A stretch of 64,000 nucleotides of DNA from the NCBI GenBank assembly GCA_003342895.1, contig PTFA01000420.1:206882-270881 (forward strand). The letters run 5' to 3'. The stretch comes from Casuarius casuarius (taxonomy: Eukaryota; Chordata; Aves; Casuariiformes; Casuariidae). Made by a program: the position numbers and the translations under genes. The notes below the pieces were generated by a model. That model did no database searches, was not told the origin of the DNA, and saw nothing but the letters and a program-made list of their open reading frames with translations. Shown here in pieces: positions 27,400 to 40,200 of this stretch. Position 1 is the stretch's first letter; each line of letters starts with the position of its first letter.

Positions 27400-28215
27400 T
27401 AGATGGGGGTCACCATAAGGAGAAACAAGGAAGAGTTGGTTTTCTACGTGAAAGGACGTGAAGATATGTAGGAGACTAAGGCAAAAGCAGATAAGAACAA
27501 ATTAATTTATGATAATCGATGTTGTATAACTTTTATTCTTTGTTATCAGTAACACTCCTTAACTAGTCTCCTGCCTGAGAGAGTGAATTCCAAGTACACC
27601 CTAGTCAACTCTACATGTAGTCAACTCTATTGGTTCAATGCCCAGGAAAGCATGCAGGGAGTAATGCTCTGTCTTTGTAACTACCTTGATTACAAAATAA
27701 TCTATATATGGTGAATGGATCCCCAAACAACTCAAGTTTCTAATGTAGTATAATTAAAGCTGCAATACAACTTGCTTTTAATTTTAATATTTCATCATCT
27801 CTTAGTGAAATATTTGTTTAGTGTCCACTTGAAATTTATTTACTAAAGACCTGAGCTGGTAAAAACGGAGATATCGCACTAGCTTGTGTAGCTGAAGTAG
27901 CTGACAAGGTCTGAGTCCAGGTTGATGTGGTTCATTTGCTTATGCATTGCTGATAAAAGCAGTTTGAGAAAGAACAATCCATTGAGCAGGGTTTGCAAGC
28001 TGAAGGGATGACCGGCATGCAAAATAGTGTGGTATCTTTGTCAATTAATTTTATTTTTTTAAAATAAACATTATCTAAAAGACAACTTATTTCTCAATTT
28101 TCTTCAGTGGAAAGTCTTTAAAAAGAAAATTTTACTGTTTACTTTTTTATGTATAAAACTTAAGCAAAATTTCCTTTCTGCTCTTAATAAATAAGACTTC
28201 TGAGAGCAACAGTTG
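27400..28215 (+). other. CEPT1: CEPT1 3' UTR (inferred)
   Basis: This is AT-rich sequence following the stop codon. The inferred end rests on AATAAA at 28186-28191 and a GT-rich downstream stretch near 28217-28245. An earlier AATAAA at 28063-28068 could give a slightly shorter form. No open frame or known RNA is seen inside. Confidence 0.7.
28186..28191 (+). terminator. CEPT1 polyadenylation signal AATAAA
   Basis: A canonical AATAAA is followed 25-55 bases later by T- and GT-rich sequence (TTGTCTTTATGTGTGTCT), the usual order for a vertebrate cleavage site. A second AATAAA at 28063-28068 has a less GT-rich downstream region. Confidence 0.65.
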
Positions 28216-31200
28216 TCTTTATGTGTGTCTGCTGCTCTGTCCTGCTGGGTGAAGTACTTAGACTTGCAAAGTGCAATCCTGCCTGCTGTTTAGAAAGCAA
28301 TTTTCTAATGCTTTACTTGTGTATAGTGCTGTCATTCCAGGGTTCCTAAGAGCTTTCTCTACTACATAGCACAGTAAGTTTTTATGCCATTTTAGATGTG
28401 GTGGACTGAGTCAAGGTGGCAAGTTAAATTTAATAGAGGGTTTAACAGGGGAAGTGCTGCAGCATGTGCCACGGGCACTCGCATTCAGAGGGGCATTTCA
28501 AACCCTCGATAAAGTGCGTAGGCTTCTGCGTGGAGCACAGGGAGTACTTCCAGAGCATGTTCTGCTGTGGCCATCAGGGAGCTGCTCGGGGACAGTCAGT
28601 GGGAAACGCTACGAACCCAGTGGCCGAAATCCTAGCCCTCTTCCTGTGAAGCATCTCAGGATGGTAGGAAGATGCTTCTGTTTATTGGGAACCCAGAGCC
28701 GCAACAGTCCTGAAGACACTTGTTTGTCTCTTCTGTCAAGGAACTGAGCACAGCTCACTTCTATTAAAGTGTAACATCAATAAATCAAAACACCACTTAG
28801 CCACGGGAAGTGGTGACATGTATTTCCTGTAATACCCTAGCGATTAGAAAACATGCTCAGGAAGTGGGAGAGAAAATTCAGTTCCTTCCTCAACCTAGAG
28901 AGCTTTTTAAACCCCTTTTTCCATTTCCCTGGGAGAGTACCCAGTGCCAGGGTTATCATGGACAGAGAGGGGAGTTTTCCAGCAGCTGTGTCCTTGGAGA
29001 GAGCACAGGAGTGCTTGGCCTAGAGGGAGAACACAAAAGGAGCGTTGGTTTAGCTGCCGAAATGTTTCCCTCCGAGTGGGAAGAACCGGGTCTGGTCCCT
29101 GTTTGAGATGTTGCAGGAAGCAGAAGGAAGGTGCTGACTTCCCCAGCTGAGCCTTTAGTGCCTGGACGTGTTTGGTCTTGCAGTTTCTCTGGCCCAAAGA
29201 GTCTTGGCTTCCTTCCTGCATGGTGATGCTGTTTCAGCAGAAGCAAGTTGGAGATCTGCTCTTAGGAGCCTTCAGGGCATGCTTGGGGAACGGGGCATTA
29301 GGGAAGAGGGAAAACTCCTGCAGGATGAGGAGGAAGTCTAATGAAGGCCTCTCCACTTCATGGAGGAGCCCTTGAGCTCCTGACCATTTACAAGCCTGCA
29401 AGCAGCTATTTTATGGTGAGGGCTCTTTTGGTGACCTGGGGGGTATGTACTGGGGGTACCCAAAGCCTTTGGAAGAGTTTGGTTTCTGTGCCCTGATTCT
29501 GACTGTTTTGAGCATACCTGGGGCACAGCTCTTAAGTGTCCTGGAAGTGTTAAGGTCCAAGTGTCTCTATAATGTGAGCACCTCCAGCACAAGGTAGCAG
29601 CAGANTCTTTGATATCAGAGTTTTCTATGTAAGTGGAATTTAGCTAACTACCATATTTAGTCTTAAATAGCTGTATTCATCTGGGTGAAGGGTTGATTTG
29701 GATAGTCTGGCCTCTATTGCTGCCCTTCAAGGGGTGAGCAAGCCAAAGTGCAAGACTGGAATAATTTTAAGGCTCTCAGGGCTCGCCTTCTTTCATGATC
29801 CGTTTGATTCTTTTCAGCAGCACAAAGGGTTGCAAAACCCAGGAGCTCAGAAGGTCTGTCCCTAGAGTATGAATGGTTGTCCAAGATGCAGGCAGGGGGA
29901 ATCATGCTCTCCAGTCTTCAGGGTTTTAGGATTAAGCTGCCCCAAATAATGTATCACTGATACTTGACACTGTGGTATGGTGAAGAATTAAAATCTTCAA
30001 AGGGCTGTTTAGGACCAAACTTTCTTAGGAAACATGTCTAAACTAAAGCCTATCGATGTTCCCAAAACGCCATANGATAACACCTTTTTTTGAGCTTTTT
30101 ACTGACTGGAAGTTTGACTGCCTGCAGTATTCAGCCAGGAACCATTTCCCATTTCTGTCCTGATTAAAGTTTCAGTGTTATCAGGGGATAGTCCCCTGTT
30201 CTGAAATGTTGCTGCTTGTAATCCAAGCCATGTAAAGTGTTACTATGGATATGGGTATTGCCTAAATGCCTGTAATAAAATAATGGAATAAATGAACTTT
30301 ACCCTTGGCACTGCACATTACAATACTGTCTTGTTTGTAATTGCAGGTTATCTTAGATATGTGCGTAGACCTAAGGCTGCCCAAGGAGTTGGGAAAGGGA
30401 ACAGAATTACTGAGCAAAGCATACTGTATTTTGTATGCTCAGCCTGATCTTGTGATAAGCTTTTTCACTTTCTGTTGCATTCAACAGGCACGGTACGAGG
30501 AAAAGCTTTTGCAGCAGTGGCCTGTTGAACTTCCTGGAATACCTGAGTCTGAGTATGAACTTTCAAAAAAAAAATGTAACCTGCTCTCCTTTGAGCAAAT
30601 TTTCCCCTAAAACCACCCAGGCAAGGTGAAAGTTTCCACGTGGTGTTGGAGTGTTGCCTCTTTTTTGAAGAACTGATAAAGGCAAGGAGCATAGAGGGGA
30701 GAGAGACAGGCAGCAATACCTCCAAAAAGCCCTGTTTTTCTTTAATCTGAGTGTCTCAAAGTTTATTTCATACAATTATTTTTCTCTTCATGCCCTCCTA
30801 CCCTGCTTGCACCAGGTATGTCCAGTGCTGCTATGCCACATGTTCAAGTTTGGAATGGAGTTGCAGAGAAGTTTAATCACTTCCAGAGAGCAGGAGATGA
30901 AGACTGCAGCAATTTTCAGAGGTTATAGCCAGGTGATCTGAGGTAGGAGCTGTGTCTGTTATTGCACTGGAGCAATCTGAAAACACTTAGCAATAATGAC
31001 TGCGTTGACCCTGGTAGGTTAAATATGCCCAGGACTATTTGCTGGCACTGAGGGCAGCTGGCACACGCTGTACTGTGAAACTAATCTCCCAAAGAGGGCA
31101 GCTGCATAGCAGGGACCAAACTGCAAATCAGGAATGATTCCTGAGCTGACTCCCAAACTGCGCCTGGGAATTGTTTGTACGAGTGTTAGTTGGCTAATAC

Positions 31201-31837
31201 TATGCTGGGAAACATGTTAACAATTTAGCAGAATAAATGAGCACTTTCCAGTTCCGGGAAACATTCCCTGGCANTGTTTTATTTACTATTCCAGACTTAG
31301 ATCAAGTGTTAGGCAGATGTTGAGCAGGAGGAACTGGAATAAGGACTTAAAAATATGCTGTGAGATTTGCTAGTACACTACGATGTGACCCGAACTGAGC
31401 TGGATGTGTCCCTGCTGCTAACAAACAGCAGCTGAGTGTCTGTAACAGCAAACACAATGTGCTCAGCTACAAGCAGCTGGTTTAAGAGAAGCAGACTGAG
31501 CTCAAANAAGAAATAAATAGGGTAATTTTTCTTCAGCATCTGCCCTGACTTTCAGTACCGTGTCCTCTTTGCTGATCTGGGTTGATCACTGGGCTGTGTN
31601 TCCTTCCTGCAATATCCAGTTTTTCCACCCTCTGTGCAGGAAACGGAGGGTGTTAAGAGCTCTTGCTGGATGGCAGCAGCCAAATGAGTAAGCAAATATC
31701 AGGGTGCTTTCCAATGTCAGGCCAACCCAACTCAAGAAGCCCTTAAAAATTGCTGCTTCAGAGCAGCATCAGTCACATAGGGCTCAGGAAACAAGGACAG
31801 ACCCTTCAGGAAGAGTAAAAATGTACTGAAAAGATAT

Positions 31838-31880
31838 GGTGGGAGTTGGGGGGGGGGGATTGGGGGGTCCTGGGGCAGAT
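31838..31880 (+). repeat. G-rich tract with G10 run
   Basis: Consecutive G runs (GGGAG, G10, GGGGGG, GGGG) separated by short spacers. This is a G-quadruplex-prone pattern in otherwise unremarkable intergenic DNA. Confidence 0.6.
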
Positions 31881-32245
31881 TTGGGGCCTGGGCTTGTTTT
31901 CTCTCTCTGTTCAGCCTCCTGAGCTACTTGCAGCTGTGAAGCTGCTGCTGGGTTGGGGCAAAAGTAGTGCCAGAAAGCCCCCTTGCTACTCCCCTCGCTG
32001 TTTACCTGTCCTTGCTGTCCCCATTTGTCTTCCCTTAGGCGACTGAGAAACTGAGCTGGGAACTGATATGCTTCACAGAGCACAGATTTCTTGATTACAA
32101 TGGTAAAAGAAAATGTGCTTTAAGTAACATAAGGTTGTATTTCAGCCTATTCTTTGATCGATAGTCATGCAAGTTGGTGCCAACCCTTCTACCTCACTGT
32201 AGCTAACCCTTGCTGAAATCTCTAGCACTGGCTTCATTTCAACAG

Positions 32246-32263
32246 TTTTTTTTTTTTTTTTTT
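32246..32263 (+). repeat. Poly-T run (T18)
   Basis: An 18-base T homopolymer, possibly the poly-A end of an old retroposed insert on the - strand. No insert body is recognisable. Confidence 0.85.
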
Positions 32264-33765
32264 AAATGTAATCAGTTTTTGCATGCCTTCCTTGCTTTCT
32301 TCAGCAGCTAAGGAATAACCTATAAAGGTTTTCTTGTGCAAAGGCTAAGCAACCACAGATCATAAAATCCAGTCCTTTTTGCAACTTCCAATTCTGCATT
32401 ACTAAGGAGCTACCTTCAAAGCCAGAACTTTGTCTTGATGAGATGTGTTGCGCTTCCCAACTGGAAAGGTCAGCATCTTCTCTGAGGGGCAATGAGCAAG
32501 CAGGAGAAAGGGGAGAAGCAGTCTTTGCAAAAGGGACAATTCCCGATGGGTGCCCTTGGCTTCCTTTGCTGTTTTCTGCTGGCGGGTAAACTTTTTTTAA
32601 ATGAAAAAAGCACAGAAAAAAACCAACTAATCTTTAATTTCCTGTAAAATACCTGTAGCGTTCTCTCTACCCAGGAGGGGAAACTTGTGGAACCAGGGAA
32701 GATATCTACAGTGCCAAAGCCCTCTATTTTTTAACAGATAGTTCCCTTCCTCCCCCAAACACACATGGTGTTTGAGCAAAAATAAACAATTTTCTTTCAC
32801 CATGGCTAGAAAGTTTCATTTTTGTTCACAGTTTCTATGCTCTGCGCAGCTCTTTTTTTTTTTTTCCATCACTCCCCTGCATGACTGCACAAACACAGTT
32901 ACTTTTAAAATAAATGCCCTTTGCATCTGTCTCGTTTTCATTAGTCAAATGCTCAACAGCTCTGAAATTGAAAGCTGTCTGGCAGCCACCTTGCCAATTT
33001 TTTTGTGCAAAAATCTCTCACTGTGATGCTTGATGGCAACTCAATGCTACGGCAAAGCGCGTAGCAACCCCTGCTTTTGATAAACATCCCAATGCGAGCG
33101 CACGTCCAGCGGGGACCGAGCGATCCAGGCTAGGAGGATGAAGCTACGTCTCCCATCCCGGTCCNTGCTGGGGAGAAGCATCTGGGCCCGGCTCGGCTGG
33201 GAAGAACCAGGCGGGTCTGCAGCCAGCGCCAGCTTTCCGCGCTGCAATATTCGTTGCCCAGATGAACGCATTAGGAAAGGGAGAGGACCANGATCTGGCT
33301 TTAAATCCACTGCAGGCATCACCTTTCAGAGGCGGCGCTGAGATGAACCGTGAGGTTTTAAGGGCGGTTGGCACCAAAGCCAGGAAAAAGCAGAATGTCG
33401 ACATGGTTTGCTGTTGAATTTTAACAAATACTTCCTCCCTGCCCAGGGCTGTTGCTCCGCCGTTTCCCTCCGCTACCAAACGCAGCCCTGTGGCCTTCAC
33501 AGTTTGATTACAGCACAAATAAATAACCGGCTGGAAGAGAATATTTTCGTTTCTTCAGAGAGCTAAACTGGGAGCGTCGCTCACGGTGGTAACGGCGAAG
33601 CAGGCAGCTGCTGCAGAGGAAACAGCACTAAAATCCACCGAGACTTTCGAGTTCCTGCCGCTACCAAGCATATCTTGATAGAAAATAAAGTGAAACAAGT
33701 GTTAATAATAGAAACCTTGGAAACGCATGTGANGGGCCGTAACCTTTTGCAAAATCTAGCTTTGT

Positions 33766-33771
33766 TTTAAT
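33766..33771 (-). terminator. Possible DENND2D polyadenylation signal (ATTAAA)
   Basis: ATTAAA on the - strand, about 440 bases past the stop codon. No canonical AATAAA is seen on this strand between 33766 and 34209. The true 3' end is not settled by sequence. Confidence 0.3.
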
Positions 33772-34208
33772 TAGAACTAATTTCCTATTCTTTTTTTTTC
33801 TTTCTTTCTTTAACGTTTACTCTCCAAGCCTTGTTGTCCTGTGGGCAGCTCCCTGGCTTCCCTCTGCCTCTGCATGGGGTCCCGATGGCTCCGCGCGGAG
33901 CTGGGCACCGCGAGAGCTGTGGTTTGTCCCTGTCGCTAGCAAGATTGGGAAAGAAATCACAGCCTGCTCGCTAGCTCTGTGCAAAAGAGTTTTCCAGTGC
34001 AATCGTGCCCTGAGGGAAAATAAAAAAAAGGGTAGAAACTGGTGTCCGGACTGCCCATGTGGCTCGCAGGGTGCAGGTGAATGGGCAGGCACCGGCGGAT
34101 GGATCCGGCGGCGTCCAGCGTGCTCTGCCTGCCGACGGGACGCGGGTTGGGTCTGCTGGCAGAGACCTGCTCGGCCCCAGCCCTGCTCTTCGCTTCCCGG
34201 GCTGGGCT

Positions 34209-34270
34209 TCAGGAGTCCCTTCGGTGCTTCTTTTGTTCGTGGTATTCTGTTATTTTCTGCTGGAAATATG
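34209..34270 (-). CDS. DENND2D: DENND2D last coding exon
   Basis: Acceptor CTTGCAG. AYFQQKITEYHEQKKHRRDS and TGA at 34211-34209 match the mammalian YFQQKILEYEEQKK tail, which is a basic helix. Confidence 0.95.
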
Positions 34271-37200
34271 CTGCAAGAAAAAGGTGTTGNGTGAATGTAG
34301 ATGTTTGGGCCATTCGTTCCTGTTCAACTTCTGCGTTTTTACGCAAGACAGTGAGAAAACGGGAGATGCTGAGGATGCAAATGCCCACAAAAGTGCCATA
34401 GCCTGAGACTATAGCCAGAAAGCTGGGATNGTGCCAGTCCTCTCTCCTAACCCCAGGCAGACCCTGGTCTGTGCCTGCCCTATGAAGTCTGCCCCCCAAA
34501 AGGGCAGAGAAGGCAGCAACCAAGCTTGTGCTCAGCCTTGAGCGCCCGGGCAGGTCGCAAAGAGGGATCCNCCGTGGGCACCGGGCTGGCAGGAGGCTCC
34601 GCTTTGCCCAGTGTCCCCTAAAGCCCCGGGAAGGAGGAAGGACCGACAGAGCCAGCATGGACCCAGGCCACAGCTGGGGGCAGAGATGCGTCGGCACCCA
34701 CTACCCTGAGCGTCCTCCAGGGCTGAGGACCTGCAATTTCAGGACGGGAAAGAGAGACNGAGCCATTTACCTTCCTGTGGGATCCTGCTCTTCTCCGCTT
34801 CCTCAATAAATAGGGAAAACATGTTGGTCTTGACGAACTTCTTCACAAACTTGCGGTTGGTCTTGGAGGCNATGGCTTTGCAGAACGCCCGCTCCTGGAA
34901 GGTGCCCTGGCCGCTCTTGCCCCACTTGATGTGTGAGGCGTAGTGGCCGACCAGNCGGACAAAGAACTGCACGAAGGCCTCAGAGACGAGCGCGTTCACT
35001 TGCTCGGATGCTGGAAGAGGACACAGAGCGTAAGAGGTGGCGATGGGACCATTAAACACTGGAAGGATGGACCGGGTTCACCCTGGCTGGTTCGTGGTCT
35101 GCATTCGTATCCCCAGAAAGGGTTTTTTGCTTAAAATCTCCATCTGCCAGTGAACGAAGACCAACCCGTAGCTAGTTTTGCCCAGGGAGCATGGGCTGCG
35201 TTTGCTTTCCAGGGTGGCAGCGTCTTTGCATCTTTTGCATTGGCAAAAACTGAGCTTTTCCGCAAAATTGGTTGCTCCCGCTCACCCATTTCTCAGAGCA
35301 GGAAAAAAAGCCAAGGGGTTTTCTAGCTGGGGCTGCATTTTGTTACAAATTAGGGCAAAACCAGGCAATTTTAGGAAAGCCGCTTTGCTGAGTGCTCCAG
35401 CCGTTGGTGGAGGGCAGCTCGCGCGCGCCNGGCCGGCTATCGAGCCATCGCCTTACTCTGCACGTTGTTGTTGTTGTTGTGCCGGTTCAGGGATGTCAGC
35501 ACCTCGTTCTGCAGCTTGGCGGGCAAGATCTCCTCCTCGTCACCCACCTGCAAGACAACGGGCTGCTGAAGCACCCGGCCCCCACCAAGCGCCACGGGAA
35601 CTCGGCTGCGTGTACTCATTAGCGGGGCTTTCCGTGGCACCCGTTAATTATCGTGGGCTGNGGTGGCGATGCTGGGAGCAGGTTGCTCGAGTTTCCCCAG
35701 GATGCATGTCCTGCGTGGACGCTGCTGCCTGATTTTCTCGGTGGAGAAATCCCTTTGTGGGNAATTCCCCTGGATGGGTGACACTGAGATGGCCCCGACA
35801 CCATGGTGTGAAAGTCACCATGCAATGGGAAAGGACGGGGGAAAGGGGCCCTTCCTAGGGACACCCAGCCCAGGCAAACCCACGCGTTGCCCGGCGGGGA
35901 CCTACCGCCCGGAGGATCTTCCCTTCACACAGGTCAACCAGCAGAGCCTAAAAGAAACCAGAGAACAGCTGGCTTTAGCCTTCCCAAGGCTAAAGGGTCG
36001 GGGCTGCAGGTCCTGCCTGATGCTGGGGCACCTAACAGCACCCAGCAGGACAGAGGTGCTGCCCCAGGTGATGGAGGGGACATGCAAGGANCCCCAACCT
36101 CCGTCCTCCCTGGCTGGGAAAAGGGTCTGGCCAGAGCTTTCAACCCCAGAGCCAGCAGAAATCCAGGGTGATGGATTCGCTGGTGGCTCCTTCCAGACAC
36201 CCTCCCCGCCGCGATGCAATACCTCTTCCATTGGCTGATCCAGGACCCGCTCCAGGTGACGCATCTGGATGCCCACCATGAAGGGCGTGGGGCAGCAGAC
36301 GGTGTCGAGCAAGCACTCGGGCACCACGGGGATGTAGGTGTGAGCCCACGTGAAGGGGTAGAGGAGAGCGGCCACGGCGTGGATGCACTGCGACAGGACG
36401 CTGTGGGACAAGGATGCGTTGTGGGGAAGCCTAGTGCCTTGGCTCTGGTTGCATGAGGAAGGGGGGGATTTCATGGCTCCGAGGAGGAGCATCCCCCCCC
36501 GTGCATCCCGCACTCCATTAAGAGGTTTTTTTTCCTTTTTTTCTTTTTTTTTTCTCCTCCCCTAAACATGTCGGGACTCACCTGAGCTCCTCTGCCAGGA
36601 AAATGAGCCGCCGCTCCAGGACGGCGGAGGCGAAGATGTGCAGGATGAGCTGGGGGCTGAGCCGCTGGAGCAGCGCCTGGAACTCCACGTGCTCCAGGTG
36701 GGCGTCCACGGGCCGCGTCAGCTCGATGAGCTGGGGAGGGAGAGCGGGACCCATCACGAACCCGGCCACTGGCCCCCAGCGCGAGACGAGGACCCGCAAC
36801 CATGGCCGTTGAGGAGCCGCTCTGCAATATTGCCATTAACGACAGTGAGGGCCCCCAGCGCNGCCCAAATCTGCCCCGAGAGTTCACAGCATCCTTAGCG
36901 AGTCCCTCCTGCAAGGGATGAACCTGGCCTTGTCCTGCCTGGAGAGTCTNCCAGAAAAAGGGGGGATGTGCAAAGGTGAGGATGCATGGGAAGCTAGTGG
37001 GGATCTGCACTGTGGGGTTTATTGAGTGGATTTTTAACCAAAACGCCTCTTTTCTCCAATGCCTACAAGTCGCTGCTGAGACCAGCAGGGACATGCCAGG
37101 ATTTGAGCGGCTGGCAGCTCGCCTGAGAGCAACAGCGGAGAAAATCCCCCGGGAAAGGGGAGGCAGGGTTAGGGCAAGNCTTTTGCTAGAAAAGCCACAC

Positions 37201-40200
37201 AAGCTCCCTCCAAAGGCTCTCCGCAAGAGCGGACTCGCCGTGCCGCTAGCGAGGATGTCCCGAAGGCCAATTCTCTAGCAGGCGTTTGCAGGTGGCCCCA
37301 GCTGCTGGCTTGGCCCCGGCCGGCAGGCTAAGCCCGGCCCACGGCTCTCCCCGCTGCTGCTCCGAGACAGCAGCCAGCAAAGGGTTACCAGGCCTGCCCA
37401 GCTCCTCATACAGCCCTGGCCCCTCTCCCAAACTTCCCCTGGGTGGGAATTTCCCCTCCTCCACGCGCTGCCGCAACGCCCTTCCAGCGAAGCGGCACCA
37501 TCCCAGCCGCCGGCAGGGCTGCGCGGCCCCTTTCTGGCCCTGATCCTGCAGGACGCCTCGCTCCCGGNGCTCGCGGCACCCAGCGCTTGCGTCCCCCCTT
37601 GTTTCCCATTTATCTCTCGTGCCTTGCTCCTGCCCGGAGCCCCAAAGTGCAGCTCTTTCGAAGAACGGCCACACGCACCCTCCTTCTCGCTTGCCCCCCG
37701 GCGCGCTCCCAGCAGCCTGGCCTGCTGCCGGCACGTTGAGCAACGGGCAAAGCCCTTGCACAAGCCTTCCTGCATGAAGAAATCGCTTGCAGCTTGATAG
37801 CCAGCTGGCAAAACGCTCCGCAGGAGGGTCTGCGCTCTCAGATGCATCCCCGCGCTCAGCACTGAGCCTCATCTACCCACGTGTGGGCCCGGTGCCAGGG
37901 CAGGTCCCCCCGCCCGCTTTCCCACCCTGGCTTCGCTGCTAGGGAAAGAAAAAGAAAGGAAAAGCAAAAGGAAAGCGGCTGCCCGTGCTAGCCCGGCGCG
38001 GCACCTGGCTGGGAGGGCCGTGCGTGGGNGTGATGAGCCCTACGGGCACCCTGCCCTCGTCAGAGCTGCTTTTCCCAGCAGCGCGGCGGGCAAGGGCCGG
38101 GTGTGCTGGAAGCTTGCACGGCGGCAATTGCAAGCCCTCGGCGCTAAGCCGGAGCGGGGCGGGCGCCGAGGCTGCGCCGAGCACCCAGGTGTGAAGAGGA
38201 AGCTGCCGCGAAGGCGAGAGCTGCTCCGGACGTGGCAGGAGGGGGTAAAGGCCGTGCCAGGGCTGCTCATGGAGCAGGCAACGTTCTCCTCCACGCTGGA
38301 GAAAGGTCTCGGGACCTTCTGGGACAAAACACAAGCGCTCGAGGTGCCATTTCAGAAACCCAGATGTGGGAAACGCACCTCTGGCTCCAGCTCGAGGCCA
38401 ATGCAGCAGCCATCCTGGGGCAGCATCGCATGTCCCTCCCCGGTCTGGCTGGGAGCACTGCTGGGTCCCATCCTCATCCTCACTGCTTGCCACCCCCTTC
38501 CTGTCCTGGGCGGGAGGTGGCACCTGTGTCCCCTGGGCCAAAAGGCTCTCGGCAGCCCAACCCACCACCCACAGCTTCGGCAAGCATCCGAGGGTGCTGT
38601 GGATGCCGAGGGTGCTCCCGGAGANGGCCCTGCAACCCCTTGTCGGAGCAGCCCGGGAGCTGCCGTGGCGCACTGAGCCCCCAAAACCCCCCACTGACCT
38701 CCGTGCCCGACTCGGGGATGAAGCTTTTAATGGTNACGGTTTTCCCTGGAGCCGGGAAGGGCGATTCCCGGAGGCCCTGCATGAAGGGGTAGATGACCGC
38801 CATGGANATCTGGCGCCTCTTCTCCACCTCGTCCAGGATCTGGGGGAGGCAAAAAGGGGCTGTCAAACCCTGTCAGACATCGGGCATTGGGCACGGTGGC
38901 CCCTGAGGCTCCCAGGCCACCACCACGACGGACGGAGCCACCGCGTCCCTACCTTGGAGAAGAGCCCAAAACAGCCCAGGCAGCTGATGATGCAGAAGAC
39001 CTCGGGCAGGCGGGTGCCACGGCCGGCTGGCTGGAGGAGGAAAGAAGGGAAAAAGGGTTTTAGCATCTCCACGGCATGCGGGAAGTGGCTCTCAACTCCC
39101 AGCCTCAGAGGCAGCCCCAGGTGCCCCAGCTCCAGCGNGTCCCTGAGCCCGCTGGCAGCAGCTCGGAAAGGAGCTGACTTGCCCGCGATAGGTGTTTCAA
39201 CACGAAACTCAAAACGCAGTCAAAGCACCGGTTTTGGGCCCCGTCTCCAGTTCCTTCGCGCGGGCAGGACGGCACAGCGGCTTGAAAGGCATTTCTGCCG
39301 GCACCCGGGGCAAACCTGCTGCACAGACTGCGGGTGGATCCTGTCTGCAATCTCGGGGTTTTTACAGGAAAACGCCACGTGCCAGGAGGGAACTGGGGAC
39401 CCCAGTAACCCCAGCTTCAGGGGGACATGGACGGCTCTGACATTTCAACGGGGAAAAAACACTGATCACCTGCCAGGGGATTTTCAGAGCTGGGGCTCCG
39501 GCCAAGGATGCAGACACTGCCATAAAAGCAGAGGGTGCCCAGGTCCCAGATAAAGCAATTTAGATGCCAAAGTTATTAGTCATTTTGTTGCAAAGCCCTT
39601 TGGCACATTCCCAAACTTTTCTCTCCCAGACACGTCTTCCGAGACCTCCTGCCCCGCTCGCCACCATTAGCCACCTGGGCTAATCCTGCCTCCTACTAAA
39701 ATGGAGACCAGCTCAAGACCAGTCTGTTTTTTCCCCTTCCAGCTGGATTATGCCGGGCTCCTTCCCCCAGCCTTCCCCCTGCTCCTCCTTACACCACCTT
39801 GGCCCCACGCTGCTAATTTTGGGCATTCAGGCCAACCCTGGGCTACGCAAATACTGCAAAAATTGCTTTCCTCCATCCAGCATCAGGCTGTGCTTTGNGC
39901 ATGGGAGATGGGAACGCGTCCCCAGCACGGGGACGGGGTGGCAGGGGGACGGGGGCACCAACGGCAGGACACTCACCAGCAGCCGCCTACAGTAGCCGAT
40001 TTTCCTGCTGCCGTCCACGTTCGTCAGCACAAAGGAAAAGGTTTCGCTGCAAGGGGAGAAGGGGTCCTGTTTCAGGGCGCTGCCGGGGGAAAAGGGGTCC
40101 CCAGGAGCAGCCGTCTGTCCTGGAAAACCGCGGCCGAGCCCCCCGCAGCGGGGCAGGTACCTGGTGAACTCGGTGACGGGGGCGCAGTTGTTGCCGTCGG

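Larger units (their letters stand above)
28216..33765. other. CEPT1-DENND2D intergenic region
   Basis: This stretch lies between the convergent 3' ends of CEPT1 and DENND2D. I see no gene, RNA or recognisable transposon in it. It contains a G10 run within a G-rich stretch (about 31838-31880) and a T18 run (32246-32263). The composition rises from AT-rich to GC-rich across it. Short open frames on both strands look random. Confidence 0.7.

Noticed and set aside
30341..30610. 89-codon frame in the CEPT1-DENND2D interval
   Set aside because: It ends in an A-run-derived Lys stretch, resembles no known family and has no transcript signal around it.
36383..38866. Long overlapping frames in 35-39 kb on both strands
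   Set aside because: They are shadows of DENND2D exons 6-10 and of GC-rich introns. Only the segments with matching splice sites and DENND2D similarity were kept.
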